Position numbers and translations under genes: made by a program
NCBI GenBank assembly: GCA_947174735.1
Contig: CAMWKC010000014.1
Coordinates: 1 to 17,561, forward strand
Direction of reading: 5' to 3'
Source of the DNA: an uncultured Porphyromonadaceae bacterium
Lineage (GTDB): Bacteria > Bacteroidota > Bacteroidia > Bacteroidales > Muribaculaceae
Length of the DNA: 17,561 nt
The notes under the pieces: generated by a model
What the model was told of the DNA's origin: nothing
Databases searched by the model: none
What the model saw: the letters and a program-made list of their open reading frames with translations, nothing else
Shown here: positions 1 to 8,157 of the stretch, piece by piece
Numbering within the stretch: the stretch's first letter is position 1
Layout: each line of letters starts with the position of its first letter

Positions 1-33
1 TCGTCGGCAGCGTCAGTTGTGTATATGAGACAG
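1..33 (+). other. Residual Nextera sequencing adapter at contig end
   Basis: The first 14 bases are exactly the Illumina Nextera Read 1 tail. The next 19 match the Tn5 mosaic end except for T instead of A at positions 17 and 26, giving 31 of 33 identities. This is library sequence, not genome. It marks a contig end, and any reading frame running through it (for example from the GTG at 19) starts artificially. Genomic sequence begins near 34. Confidence 0.95.
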
Positions 34-855
34 GCTGAGGCTGAAGGATTAAGAAGTGTACTTTATCATAATTATAAAGGTCGTAACGGTGAAGGTCGTA
101 CGATAGATTTTCTGAATGAAACCGTCAAAGTCAGCATTAACGGTGTGGAACAGGATTTATCCGAACTGCCCTCTATACATCTTTTACGTATACCATCTGA
201 AGAACGTTACGGGATATGGGACATCGAATTTATCAATAATAACTGCTACGTTGATGGAGATAGATGCCTGAATGCAGCTAAAGTACATTTTAACGACAGT
301 GGTAATGATGTCTGTGCCCCTACATTGCAGATGTTACAGACTCTCGATGCTGACAACAACGTGACCGATAAGTTCGCCACACCTGCTGACGGACGTCTGA
401 TATTTGCAGGTGGTGATTTCACAGCCATGTATGATAATGCTACCGCTAAAGAGTGGTTTGACATAAATAAGTGTGACATCTTAGTAGAATGTGCACCGAC
501 AGGCACAGACTCATGGCAGGAACTGGAATGTGTTGAGAATTCCGATCGTTTCATGATGCCCGGCTGGGGTTATTATTGGGAAGCTTCTCTCGAATCTCTT
601 CAGGCTCCAGCTACAGATACACGTTATGATGTACGCATAACACTCACTGATGCTGTCGGCAATTATCAGCAACAAACCCTCACCCCGGTATTCACTATTA
701 CCGGTACTTCCGGTGTGACTTCTATAAGCACTGTTACTTCTGAAGCTACATATTACAATCTGCAGGGTGTAAAGATTAAGCAGCCCACGGAGAACGGTAT
801 CTATATCGAACAACTGAACGACGGTTCAAGCCGGAAAGTAATGATAAAGCTCTAA
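34..855 (+). CDS. Secreted protein with C-terminal sorting-like tail, 5'-truncated
   Basis: This is the 3' part (about 273 codons) of a larger gene; the true start lies beyond the contig edge. The middle part looks like beta-sandwich modules, with a segment resembling bacterial Ig/Fn3-like domains (YDVRITLTDAVGNYQQQ). Similar modules close large secreted Bacteroidales proteins, including subtilisin-like peptidases, but no catalytic motif lies in the visible part, so the activity is unknown. The last ~35 residues follow the pattern YYNLQGVKI..P...GIYI.....GSSRKVMIKL. This resembles type A C-terminal sorting tails read by the type IX secretion system or a related route. The gene at 15512-17443 ends with a similar tail. 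A hairpin follows 24 bases after the stop. Partial status is certain; export and surface location are inferred from the tail, because the signal peptide is not in the window. Confidence 0.8.
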   Translation, partial: AEAEGLRSVLYHNYKGRNGEGRTIDFLNETVKVSINGVEQDLSELPSIHLLRIPSEERYGIWDIEFINNNCYVDGDRCLNAAKVHFNDSGNDVCAPTLQMLQTLDADNNVTDKFATPADGRLIFAGGDFTAMYDNATAKEWFDINKCDILVECAPTGTDSWQELECVENSDRFMMPGWGYYWEASLESLQAPATDTRYDVRITLTDAVGNYQQQTLTPVFTITGTSGVTSISTVTSEATYYNLQGVKIKQPTENGIYIEQLNDGSSRKVMIKL

Positions 856-879
856 CTATTCTGTTCTTTAACTGGCCCA

Positions 880-924
880 ACCGGAAGGTAGAAATGCTTA
901 CAACAGACATTTCTATCTTCCGGT
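880..924. terminator. Hairpin terminator after the partial secreted-protein gene
   Basis: An inverted repeat has 17-base arms (880-896 and 908-924) with a single G-T wobble and an 11-base loop. It lies 24 bases after the stop codon at 855. The T-tract after it is poor (cctttatag). It probably ends transcription of the upstream gene. Confidence 0.7.
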
Positions 925-1025
925 CCTTTATAGTATCACTATAATAACATATTACAAAAGAAAGAAAATAGCTTGATTTTAGTGGTTTCAAAGTGCGTTT
1001 TTGTTGCTATCTAAGCTTATACTAA

Positions 1026-1047
1026 CATGCCAAAGGCATGCCCCTAC
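1026..1047. repeat. Short palindromic intergenic element, possibly REP-like
   Basis: A 6-bp perfect stem with a 3-base loop (CATGCC-aaa-GGCATG, 1026-1040) is followed by CCCCTAC. It lies in the 400-base gap between the first two genes. It resembles short repeats scattered between genes in some Bacteroidales, but it occurs only once here, so its repeat status cannot be shown. The rest of 925-1258 is AT-rich and shows no gene and no convincing promoter. Confidence 0.3.
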
Positions 1048-1258
1048 AAAGAGGTATTTTGCAACAGCCTCAAGGAGGTTCATCACTGACAAAATCGAAA
1101 AACAATTCATAATTCCTGCCAAATAACATATCGGTTTTACCAACTATACTAAAGCATAGGTTGTTCTTTTGCATATAGCGCTGAATAAGGCGTATATTCT
1201 CCCTATAACAACTCTGTATCATAAGATACACATTTTTATACTTTTAAATACCGGTATT

Positions 1259-2065
1259 ATGACACACCGTAGTTTTACTCTCTCTGTTCTCTTTTCCATA
1301 TTGGCTTTGGGATCTTTCACTACTGCTGAAGTATCTGCCCGTGACCACAATACTGACCCGGACGTCTATTTCCTGCAGGAAGGTGACCTGCCGAACAGTC
1401 TCGAACTTTTGCCGGGTCCCCCAAGCACTGAATCAGTACAGTTTCTTTATGACCGTGCCCGTTATGACTGGGGTAAATCTCTACGTAACACCGAGCGTGG
1501 CGAACAGGCTTTTCAAGATGCACAGCTTTCAGGTTCAGGTGTGCCCCGTGCCTTCTCAGAAGCTTTCGGTATCGCCATAACCGAAGATGGCACTCCTGAG
1601 ATATACCGTCTCGTAGTCGGTATGCGCGAAGATGCAGGAGACCTCGCTACACGTGAAGCTAAAGAACATTACAACCGCCAGCGTCCTTTTATGTTCTTTG
1701 GTGAAGATACCTGTAATCCAGAACAGCAAGTCGAGCTTTCAACTAACGGTTCTTATCCGTCAGGTCATACTGCTGTAGGTTGGGCCACTGCTCTCGTACT
1801 CGCCGAAATAAATCCTGACCGCCAGAATGAAATACTGAAACGCGGGTTCGATATGGGTGAAAGCCGTGTGATTTGCGGTTATCACTTCCAAAGCGATGTG
1901 GATGCAGGACGTCTTGCCGCGGCCGGTGCTGTGGCACGTCTCCATGCTGACCCGGAATTCATTAAGCAGTTGAATAAAGCCAAGAAAGAATTTGCCAAAC
2001 TGAAAAAAGCCGGTAAAGTAGCTAAAGGATGTCACCAATGTGTGACACCTGTCGAATCATATTAA
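1259..2065 (+). CDS. phoN: Class A nonspecific acid phosphatase (PAP2 superfamily), secreted
   Basis: The product is 268 residues, typical for class A bacterial acid phosphatases, which remove phosphate from many organic phosphomonoesters outside the cytoplasm. All three parts of the PAP2/vanadate-haloperoxidase active site are present: K135-x6-R142-P143, then GSYPSGHT at 164-171 (the class A signature with H170), then S202-R203-x5-H209-x3-D213. The first ~27 residues form a signal peptide with a likely cut after VSA, predicting periplasmic location. The ATG at 1259 was chosen because it places the signal peptide at the N-terminus; an in-frame TTG at 1169 would add 30 residues before it. The C-terminus is lysine-rich and has two cysteines near the end (CHQC). 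It appears to be a single-gene unit: a good promoter for the next gene lies downstream, and no promoter matching the full consensus was seen upstream. Confidence 0.93.
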   Translation: MTHRSFTLSVLFSILALGSFTTAEVSARDHNTDPDVYFLQEGDLPNSLELLPGPPSTESVQFLYDRARYDWGKSLRNTERGEQAFQDAQLSGSGVPRAFSEAFGIAITEDGTPEIYRLVVGMREDAGDLATREAKEHYNRQRPFMFFGEDTCNPEQQVELSTNGSYPSGHTAVGWATALVLAEINPDRQNEILKRGFDMGESRVICGYHFQSDVDAGRLAAAGAVARLHADPEFIKQLNKAKKEFAKLKKAGKVAKGCHQCVTPVESY

Positions 2066-2106
2066 TCTACATAATAAGTAGCTCTTAAAGATTATTCTGA
2101 TATAAA

Positions 2107-2138
2107 TTTGTAATTTAAGTAATTATTTATTACTTTTG
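2107..2138 (+). promoter_or_regulatory. Bacteroidetes-type promoter for yciH-addA
   Basis: TTTG at 2107-2110 and TACTTTTG at 2131-2138 are separated by 20 bases. This matches the Bacteroidetes housekeeping -33/-7 consensus (TTTG, N19-21, TAnnTTTG). The start codon follows at 2162, giving a leader of about 17 bases. Confidence 0.8.
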
Positions 2139-2161
2139 CGTCTATACAAACACCACTCATT

Positions 2162-2515
2162 ATGAGCTCAGATTGGAAAGACGCATTGGCAGCCCTTAAA
2201 GGGAATATGCCGAACGATAATACACCGGATAACGGCACTGTACCCTCTACCGAATCCACACACCGTCAGGAGACATCTCAACAGATGCCACTGACGGTGT
2301 TGCTTGACCGTAAAGGTCGCAAAGGTAAAACAGCTACTATAATCGAAGGCTTTAAAGCCGATGACACTACTGTAGCTGAAACGGCACGTATACTGAAACA
2401 AAAGATAGGCACTGGAGGCTCATCGCGCGGAGGTGAGATATTGTTACAAGGTGACTGGCGTGAACGTGCGGCCACATTGCTGCGCGATATGGGATATAAA
2501 GTCCGTACCATCTGA
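2162..2515 (+). CDS. yciH: SUI1/eIF1-like translation factor (YciH family)
   Basis: The product is 117 residues. A variable polar N-terminus (about residues 1-42, rich in N, T and P) precedes a SUI1 domain over about 43-117, the same fold as eukaryotic eIF1. Family features include RKGRKGKTATIIEGF, the basic strand that contacts the small ribosomal subunit in eIF1, and KIGTGGSSRGGEILLQGD, followed by the closing helix and a final strand ending in YKVRTI. In E. coli, YciH affects initiation fidelity in vitro; the in vivo role in Bacteroidales is unclear. A strong promoter lies just upstream. The next gene starts only 50 bases downstream with no terminator between, so co-transcription with addA is likely. 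Confidence 0.92.
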   Translation: MSSDWKDALAALKGNMPNDNTPDNGTVPSTESTHRQETSQQMPLTVLLDRKGRKGKTATIIEGFKADDTTVAETARILKQKIGTGGSSRGGEILLQGDWRERAATLLRDMGYKVRTI

Positions 2516-2565
2516 TTTCATAATTCTGTTTTTCAATTTTCTGATTCAATTCCTAAATATTATAA

Positions 2566-5500
2566 ATGCTTTATTTACAACGTGCCTCTGCAGGCTCGGG
2601 TAAGACCTATACCCTTGCCTATACTTTTATACGCGATTATATAACTGCTTTTGATAAAGGACAAAGGGTATTACTACGCTCCGAACGTCGTTTAGCCGAC
2701 TCGTTGACACACATCCTTGCTATAACCTTTACCAACAAAGCTACCAACGAGATGAAAACGCGTATAGTCGAAAAACTCGCTGCATTAGCTGACATATCCC
2801 TGCCGGAGGATAAAGTAGAATATCTGAAAGAGCTGAAAAAGGAACTTAAAGTCAGCCGTGAACAGATTGCCGATACATGCTCTAAAGCGCTCGGCATTAT
2901 GCTTAACAATTATTCCGACTTACATGTATCTACTATTGATTCCTTCTTTCAGTCAGTGTTGCGCACATTTGCTTATGAAACAGACCTTAACGAATCCTAT
3001 CAGGTAGAACTTGACTCCAATTATATAGACCGTGCAGCCATAGATGCAGTTCTCGAACAGGTAAACAATTCGCAGGGTAGTGACCCGGAGGCAGAATTCT
3101 GGATAAGTGTGCTTATGAACCGCAGTTCTGATAAGGGTACGCAGTGGAATGTGTTCCAACGCAGCGAGGCAAGACGCTCATTATACAGCAGCATCAGAAA
3201 TATGATGAAAGAGCTTGACAATGAAGACTTCCGACGTATTAAAGAAGACCTTGACGATTATTTCACCTTGCATCCGGATCTGCGTTCGGTCTATACATAT
3301 CTTGAAAAACGCTACGATGATATTAACAATAACCTCCGGAAAATACGCTCAAAAGCTACTGAAGAGGCTATCGGTTTGCTTCAGAATCTGTCAACTCAGG
3401 ATACTGATAAACTAAAAAAACGTCTGCTAAACTCAATCAGAAAACTGAGCGGGATAAAAGATACTGCCGCTTTGGAAGAAATCAGTCTCTCCGATTATAA
3501 TCCTGATCAGGGACAACCGCGAGTAATGAAAAAAACAGCCTGTAAATCGGCTGACCTACCCCGTGATAACGAGATAGGCGATATGGTACAGAGTTTATAT
3601 GAAACTATCGTGGAATATAATGCTCTGCTGACTTCCACGTTCAGAAATTTCTGGGATATATATCGTATCAATTTCCCTTATCTCGGGCTGTTACAGCGAG
3701 TCGGAGTAAAGAAAAAAGAGTTTCTTGAAGCTAATAATCTTATGCAGCTTGGTGACACTACAACCATACTGAGCCGTATAATAGGCGATGACGATACTCC
3801 TTTTATATATGAACGTCTCGGTACACGACTCGAACATTATCTTATAGATGAGTTTCAGGACACTTCGCGTATGCAGTGGCAACTGCTCTCTCCGCTTGTA
3901 CACGAAAGCCATGACAAAGGTTTCGACAATCTTATAATAGGAGATGCAAAACAAAGCATCTATCGTTTCCGCAACGCCGACTATTCGCTCATTACCGATA
4001 AAGTACCTTCGGAGTTTGACCCCGAAACTTTGGCACCACGCGGTACAGCCCCTTCAGAAAATACCAACTGGCGTTCCGATTACAATATTGTGATGTGGAA
4101 CAATGTTATCTTCAAAGCTCTTGTGAAGAAGATGCAAGAACGCATCAAGGGTACTGATGTAAACCTCGACGACATATACAGCAATATAGTGCAACCTATA
4201 CCTGCAAAAAAAGCAGAAAAGCCTGAAGGTTATATAGAACTAAGGGTATTCAACACTATACGTTCGAATGATAATGTAACCGAAGACAATACAGCCACAG
4301 ACGATGAACAGGATACTGTGCAACCGGTACTTTCCCATATACCTTCACTTATACGTTCATTGATCGCACGTGGGTACAGACAACGGGATATTGCCGTACT
4401 TGTACGTAATAACAAAACAGGTCAGGCAGTTATAGAAGAGCTTATAACTGATAATACAGTTCATTCCGAATTATCCTCAATAGAATTTATAAGTGAACAG
4501 TCACTGCTTGTAAGCAATTCTAAAGCCGTACGTGTCGTAATCTCAACTCTGGAGAGTATAGCACGTGGAAATAAAGTTACTGAGTCCGGTGTCACAACAG
4601 AAGAGCTGGCCGATACAGAACAGAATGCTGACAATACAAATACAGACGATAATGAGGGAATCGACCGTGAAGTATCATGGCAGGAAATAAAGAATGATTT
4701 TGCTTTCTACGCCCTTCAGCATCCGGAACTTACGCCGGCTGAACGGCTTCAGGCATTCCGTAATAAAGAGCATAGAGGGAGTTCTACTGACGAGATTATT
4801 GCCAAAATGCAAGCTGTAGCGCTACCGGCTCTCGTCGAAGCACTGATTGAGAATTTTGTTGACTCTTCCTTACGCAATTCACATACACCATTTTTAGCAG
4901 CCTTACAGGATATGGTGATGGACTATTGCCGTAACTTCCCTTCCGATATAACCTCCTTTCTGAAATGGTGGAAGAAAGAAGGTTGCTTAAAATCTATATC
5001 TTCGCCAAAAGATGTAGATGCAGTACAAATCATGACCCTCCATAAAGCCAAAGGACTCGAATTCCGTTGTGTCATAATGCCCGAACCTGAGATAACTCTT
5101 ACTATGCGTCCTAATTCCGGCATTGTATGGCTGCCATCTGTAAGTATAGATCCGGAAGGTGTGAAATTACCACCCTACCTTCCGCTGACAGTAAACAAAT
5201 CGCTGGAACAGATTGACACTTCGGGTCTTTATCAGAAACTCAGTGATCTTACTGTACTCGATGCTATAAATATGGGTTATGTAGCTTTCACACGTGCCGT
5301 CAGTGAACTGTACATACTTACCTCAACTGACTACACTATCAAGGATGGTATAGCTAAGAAAACGATTTCAAGAAAAAATACTTCATCGTTTGCACGGTAT
5401 CTTATTGATGTATGCGAGGACTTTGACAAAGCAGCCACAGAGTTATCTGACTCTAAAGGCCTCAAAATAAATCTTTCGTCTGACATTGACGAAATAGGAG

Positions 5501-6204
5501 AAGCCTTTCCAGGTGTAACTGATGCTGAAGGAAATATTCTGCCTGCTGCTAAAATATACCGGTTCGGAAAGCTATGTTCACCACTTGAAAAGGATAACGA
5601 AAAAGAGAAAAATAAGGATAATACGATTCATACCAAGACTATAGATACTTACCGTGTCAATAGCAAAACTGTAGTATTACAATATAGCGAACCGAAAGTA
5701 CCTGTTGTTACAGATGATCCGGAAGAAGATCCGGATCCGCGTTCACTCGGCAATCTGATGCACGCAGTCATGGCAGAAGTTATCTGCGCCGATGATCTCG
5801 ATACAGCTCTGCGTCGATTCAAAGTCAAAGGACTTATTGATAACCGTACCATAACAGAGGCTCGTAAAATCTTAAGAGACGCTATCGGACATGCACCGGC
5901 CGAGTGGTTTGACGGTTCGATGCGTGTCATGAACGAACGTTCGTTGCTTACAGGTAATCGTCCTGAACATCGTCCCGACCGAATTATGGTCACACCTGAC
6001 CGCCGCTGTATCGTAGTCGATTATAAATTCGGTCTGCCCGGCGGTGCTTCCGAAGCCACTCTGCAGAGCTACCGCAATCAAGTGACCCGATATGCCCGTC
6101 TGCTTGCTTCAACCGGTCTCTACACTAATGTCGAAGCATGGCTCTGGCATGTCCCCTACTCTGCCCCCGTACGCATCCCTTTAAAACCTCATCAAAAGCA
6201 CTGA
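2566..6204 (+). CDS. addA: AddA-type helicase-nuclease (UvrD/RecB superfamily 1, double-strand break repair)
   Basis: The product is 1212 residues, the usual AddA size. Superfamily 1 helicase motifs run in order: Walker A ASAGSGKT at 7-14 (K13); motif Ia ITFTNKATNEM near 63; motif II with I427-D-E-F-Q-D432; motif III GDAKQSIYRF at 459-468; motif IV NWRSD at 501-505; motif V MTLHKAKGLEF at 823-833; motif VI VAFTR at 906-910. A RecB/AddA-type PD-(D/E)XK nuclease domain closes the protein: H1066, D1138, VVDYKFG at 1150-1156 (D1152, K1154), and the following Q1172-xxx-Y1176 helix. Both engines look intact. AddA normally works with AddB to resect DNA ends before RecA loading. No addB is visible beside it, although the two are usually adjacent. 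Acidic, low-complexity insertions occur near residues 570-585 and 685-705. It probably shares the yciH promoter. An alternative reading is a stand-alone RecB-like enzyme. Confidence 0.93.
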   Translation: MLYLQRASAGSGKTYTLAYTFIRDYITAFDKGQRVLLRSERRLADSLTHILAITFTNKATNEMKTRIVEKLAALADISLPEDKVEYLKELKKELKVSREQIADTCSKALGIMLNNYSDLHVSTIDSFFQSVLRTFAYETDLNESYQVELDSNYIDRAAIDAVLEQVNNSQGSDPEAEFWISVLMNRSSDKGTQWNVFQRSEARRSLYSSIRNMMKELDNEDFRRIKEDLDDYFTLHPDLRSVYTYLEKRYDDINNNLRKIRSKATEEAIGLLQNLSTQDTDKLKKRLLNSIRKLSGIKDTAALEEISLSDYNPDQGQPRVMKKTACKSADLPRDNEIGDMVQSLYETIVEYNALLTSTFRNFWDIYRINFPYLGLLQRVGVKKKEFLEANNLMQLGDTTTILSRIIGDDDTPFIYERLGTRLEHYLIDEFQDTSRMQWQLLSPLVHESHDKGFDNLIIGDAKQSIYRFRNADYSLITDKVPSEFDPETLAPRGTAPSENTNWRSDYNIVMWNNVIFKALVKKMQERIKGTDVNLDDIYSNIVQPIPAKKAEKPEGYIELRVFNTIRSNDNVTEDNTATDDEQDTVQPVLSHIPSLIRSLIARGYRQRDIAVLVRNNKTGQAVIEELITDNTVHSELSSIEFISEQSLLVSNSKAVRVVISTLESIARGNKVTESGVTTEELADTEQNADNTNTDDNEGIDREVSWQEIKNDFAFYALQHPELTPAERLQAFRNKEHRGSSTDEIIAKMQAVALPALVEALIENFVDSSLRNSHTPFLAALQDMVMDYCRNFPSDITSFLKWWKKEGCLKSISSPKDVDAVQIMTLHKAKGLEFRCVIMPEPEITLTMRPNSGIVWLPSVSIDPEGVKLPPYLPLTVNKSLEQIDTSGLYQKLSDLTVLDAINMGYVAFTRAVSELYILTSTDYTIKDGIAKKTISRKNTSSFARYLIDVCEDFDKAATELSDSKGLKINLSSDIDEIGEAFPGVTDAEGNILPAAKIYRFGKLCSPLEKDNEKEKNKDNTIHTKTIDTYRVNSKTVVLQYSEPKVPVVTDDPEEDPDPRSLGNLMHAVMAEVICADDLDTALRRFKVKGLIDNRTITEARKILRDAIGHAPAEWFDGSMRVMNERSLLTGNRPEHRPDRIMVTPDRRCIVVDYKFGLPGGASEATLQSYRNQVTRYARLLASTGLYTNVEAWLWHVPYSAPVRIPLKPHQKH

Positions 6205-6215
6205 ACACATACTCT

Positions 6216-6331
6216 GTGAAACTTTTTTGATGTATGTTCAGAATTCACACTGGTATTTTTATATAACTATTTATATAGTAGCAATATAAAAATTACCGGT
6301 GTGAAACTTTTTTTATTGTGAGAAAACTTTG
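6216..6331 (+). promoter_or_regulatory. Leader A: three AAACTTT boxes before the first four-helix gene
   Basis: TGTGAAACTTT occurs at 6215-6225 and again at 6300-6310. A third AAACTTT lies at 6324-6330. Their AAAC starts are 6219, 6304 and 6324, so steps of 85 and 20 bases. Leader B (8044-8157) repeats this with steps of 84 and 20. The second box sits just upstream of the presumed -33 element, and the third lies between -33 and -7. This is consistent with operator sites for a repressor or activator, or with a promoter read by an alternative sigma factor. The binding protein is unknown. Confidence 0.55.
6244..6305. repeat. Inverted repeat overlapping a leader A box
   Basis: The left arm 6244-6263 and right arm 6285-6305 are complementary over about 20 bases with one mismatch and one one-base bulge; the spacer is about 21 AT-rich bases. 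The right arm ends in the GTGAA of the second leader box, so the left arm carries that box head in reverse. It could be a terminator for addA, a regulatory hairpin or an operator. Confidence 0.55.
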
Positions 6332-6346
6332 ACGTATCTAATTTTA
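6316..6346 (+). promoter_or_regulatory. Presumed promoter of the first four-helix gene
   Basis: TTG at 6316-6318 and TAATTTTA at 6339-6346 have 20 bases between them. The -7 element differs from TAnnTTTG in the last base. The same spacing is found in leader B (8143-8173), which supports this choice over the second TAATTTTA at 6358. Confidence 0.5.
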
Positions 6347-6388
6347 TTCCCTGATACTAATTTTATCTAAATTCTCTATTCAAATCAA

Positions 6389-6808
6389 ATGAACTTAAAT
6401 CGACATTCTGACAACAGAAATCTGCCTAAAACGGATGCTGTATTCTTGATTGCCATGATTATCGGACTGATGACTTTACCTTTTTGTTATGTAGGTTATC
6501 TGAGAAACGAAATCATGTATTACATCTCAACAATAATCTGTGGTCTGTGCGCACTAACGTTTATAGGACGTAGTGTAACTCTATTGATAAATTGCAAAGC
6601 AATCGTTATACCGAATCTTGCTTCGATTTGGCTCAGTATGTTTTTTATTCCATACCTAACAGCCATATTAGGTCTATTAGTTATGATGAACGGTGATGAA
6701 CCTATTTTTTATCCTTATATGGATTCCGGCGATTTATTTCTGTATGCTTTAGGAGAATTTGTAATACTAACTATATGCAACATAAGAAACAGGAAACATA
6801 ATAATTAG
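6389..6808 (+). CDS. Small four-helix inner-membrane protein, unknown function
   Basis: The product is 139 residues, and no known family was recognised. Four hydrophobic segments are visible at about 17-37, 42-60, 77-99 and 113-131, so it should sit in the inner membrane; the C-terminus is short and basic (RNRKHNN). P31-F-C-Y-V-G36 follows the first segment. The gene at 8215-8676 encodes the same arrangement: P34-F-S-Y-V-G39, then an aligned third helix (FF, Y, TA, GL, M, N at matching positions). The two are likely distant paralogs. The stop is 11 bases before the regulator gene at 6820, so the pair is probably one operon. Expression is likely driven by the promoter at 6316-6346 with its AAACTTT boxes. 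A role as sensor partner, immunity-type or stress membrane protein is possible, but nothing in the sequence decides between them. Confidence 0.75.
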   Translation: MNLNRHSDNRNLPKTDAVFLIAMIIGLMTLPFCYVGYLRNEIMYYISTIICGLCALTFIGRSVTLLINCKAIVIPNLASIWLSMFFIPYLTAILGLLVMMNGDEPIFYPYMDSGDLFLYALGEFVILTICNIRNRKHNN

Positions 6809-6819
6809 CTACGATAGTA

Positions 6820-8010
6820 ATGAAAATACAAAATATCCTACAAAAACTGTTTTTGTTACTGAGTATCTGTACAGCAATGGTTTCATGTATAGATAGCACA
6901 GACAGTAATCTTATGCGCCAGGCCGAAAGACTATTAACTACCTATCCGGATTCAGCATTAAGTCTTCTACAACAGATTGATACTTTTAAACTATACAGGC
7001 CAAACCAAAAAGCACGTTATGCGCTTATTAAGAATATGGCTTATGTTATTAACGGTTCAGACTCAATGTTAACATTGGCATCTTTGAACCCAGCTATATC
7101 TTATTACCACAAACATGGATTACCTAATGAGCGCTTACGCACCTTATGTTGCGAAGGTTATATGTGGCGTTTACAGCATAATACTCCACGAACTATATAT
7201 TCTTTCAGGAAAGCTTTGGATATAAAGGGAGTTACAGACTCAGTTATATTATCCTTAGTTCGTTTGAACTTAGATACAGAACTGCACACACTAAATAATA
7301 TACAGAATCATATCTCAAACGACTCTATAGCTTACATTACTATGTTACAGCAATATATAGCTGAAGCTGACAAGAACTACGAATTGGAAAAGATAACCAT
7401 ACTATCAAATAACAGAGCTTTAAAAGCTACACATATCACCCTTCTCGTTATTATTGCATTTGTAGTCCTTTCTATAATGACATGGCAACACCAACGTGTA
7501 ACCCATACCCATAGGCTTTTAGAGGCACAGGAACGGGAAAACCTACAGCTAAGAGTAGAAAAAGTTGAAGCAGAACGTGATGCGCTAAATGAGGCAATTG
7601 AACAGGTGTCTACGTTAAGTGAAGATATACGAATAGTCGTTAAAGAACGACTATCAATGCTTAATGCACTTTTAGCCAAAGACCTAAGTAATAATCCTAA
7701 TTATGCTATTATATATGAGGAATGGCTTGAAAAGGCAAAAAATAATAAAGAGGAATTTATGTATTCCACACAATTGGCATTTAAAGCATCACACCCCGAA
7801 TTTATCAGAAATCTTGAAGCACATAATCTTACTGAGTACGAAATAAGCTATGTCTGTCTATATGCTCTCGGCCTGCGAGGTAAAGAAGTCGGAGAATATC
7901 TCAATTTAAGACGTCATTATAATATCAGCAGTGATATTCGTCGCAAATTAGGTATGAATGAACACAACACCAATCTGGGAATATGGATTCGCAGGCAGCT
8001 TAACCAATAA
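6820..8010 (+). CDS. Membrane-anchored TPR/coiled-coil regulator with LuxR-like HTH
   Basis: The product is 396 residues. The N-terminus is a lipoprotein signal ending in a lipobox at MVSC (C23). Residues about 30-150 are helical, TPR-like repeats (LLTTYPDSALSLLQQID). A transmembrane helix lies at 204-222, a strong coiled coil at about 228-272, and a C-terminal helix-turn-helix of the LuxR-like kind at about 335-396 (LTEYEISYVCLYALGLRGKEV, then RRHYNISSDIRRKLG). Bacteroidales encode many such proteins, thought to sense through periplasmic TPRs and act on DNA from the membrane. Most that I know are longer; here the TPR region seems cut to about 180 residues, with a loose junction near 150-185. 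It lies 11 bases after the first four-helix gene and upstream of the second, so it may control both. That target assignment is inference. Confidence 0.85.
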   Translation: MKIQNILQKLFLLLSICTAMVSCIDSTDSNLMRQAERLLTTYPDSALSLLQQIDTFKLYRPNQKARYALIKNMAYVINGSDSMLTLASLNPAISYYHKHGLPNERLRTLCCEGYMWRLQHNTPRTIYSFRKALDIKGVTDSVILSLVRLNLDTELHTLNNIQNHISNDSIAYITMLQQYIAEADKNYELEKITILSNNRALKATHITLLVIIAFVVLSIMTWQHQRVTHTHRLLEAQERENLQLRVEKVEAERDALNEAIEQVSTLSEDIRIVVKERLSMLNALLAKDLSNNPNYAIIYEEWLEKAKNNKEEFMYSTQLAFKASHPEFIRNLEAHNLTEYEISYVCLYALGLRGKEVGEYLNLRRHYNISSDIRRKLGMNEHNTNLGIWIRRQLNQ

Positions 8011-8043
8011 AATCCACTTAAATCGTACATATAAAAAACTTAT

Positions 8044-8157
8044 GTGAAACTTTCAGTCAAATTATATCATAAAGACGATTCACTTTATTAGCAACATCTT
8101 ATTATACAGACATATAAATTTCCAACTGTGAAACTTTTTTTCTTGTATTGAAACTTT
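8044..8157 (+). promoter_or_regulatory. Leader B: three AAACTTT boxes before the second four-helix gene
   Basis: TGTGAAACTTT occurs at 8043-8053 and 8127-8137, with a third AAACTTT at 8151-8157. AAAC starts are 8047, 8131 and 8151. The 15 bases from 8127 (TGTGAAAC plus seven T) are identical to those from 6300. ATATAAA lies 19 bases before the second AAAC here and 20 bases before it in leader A. The match points to common descent of the two leaders, shared regulation, or both. Confidence 0.55.

Noticed and set aside
246..813. Minus-strand open frames opposite the partial secreted-protein gene
   Set aside because: Both overlap a convincing plus-strand coding sequence and show only Ser/Arg-rich composition expected of reverse-strand shadows.
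1169..1258. TTG-started 30-residue extension of the acid phosphatase
   Set aside because: It would bury the signal peptide inside the protein. The ATG at 1259 gives a normal N-terminal signal sequence.
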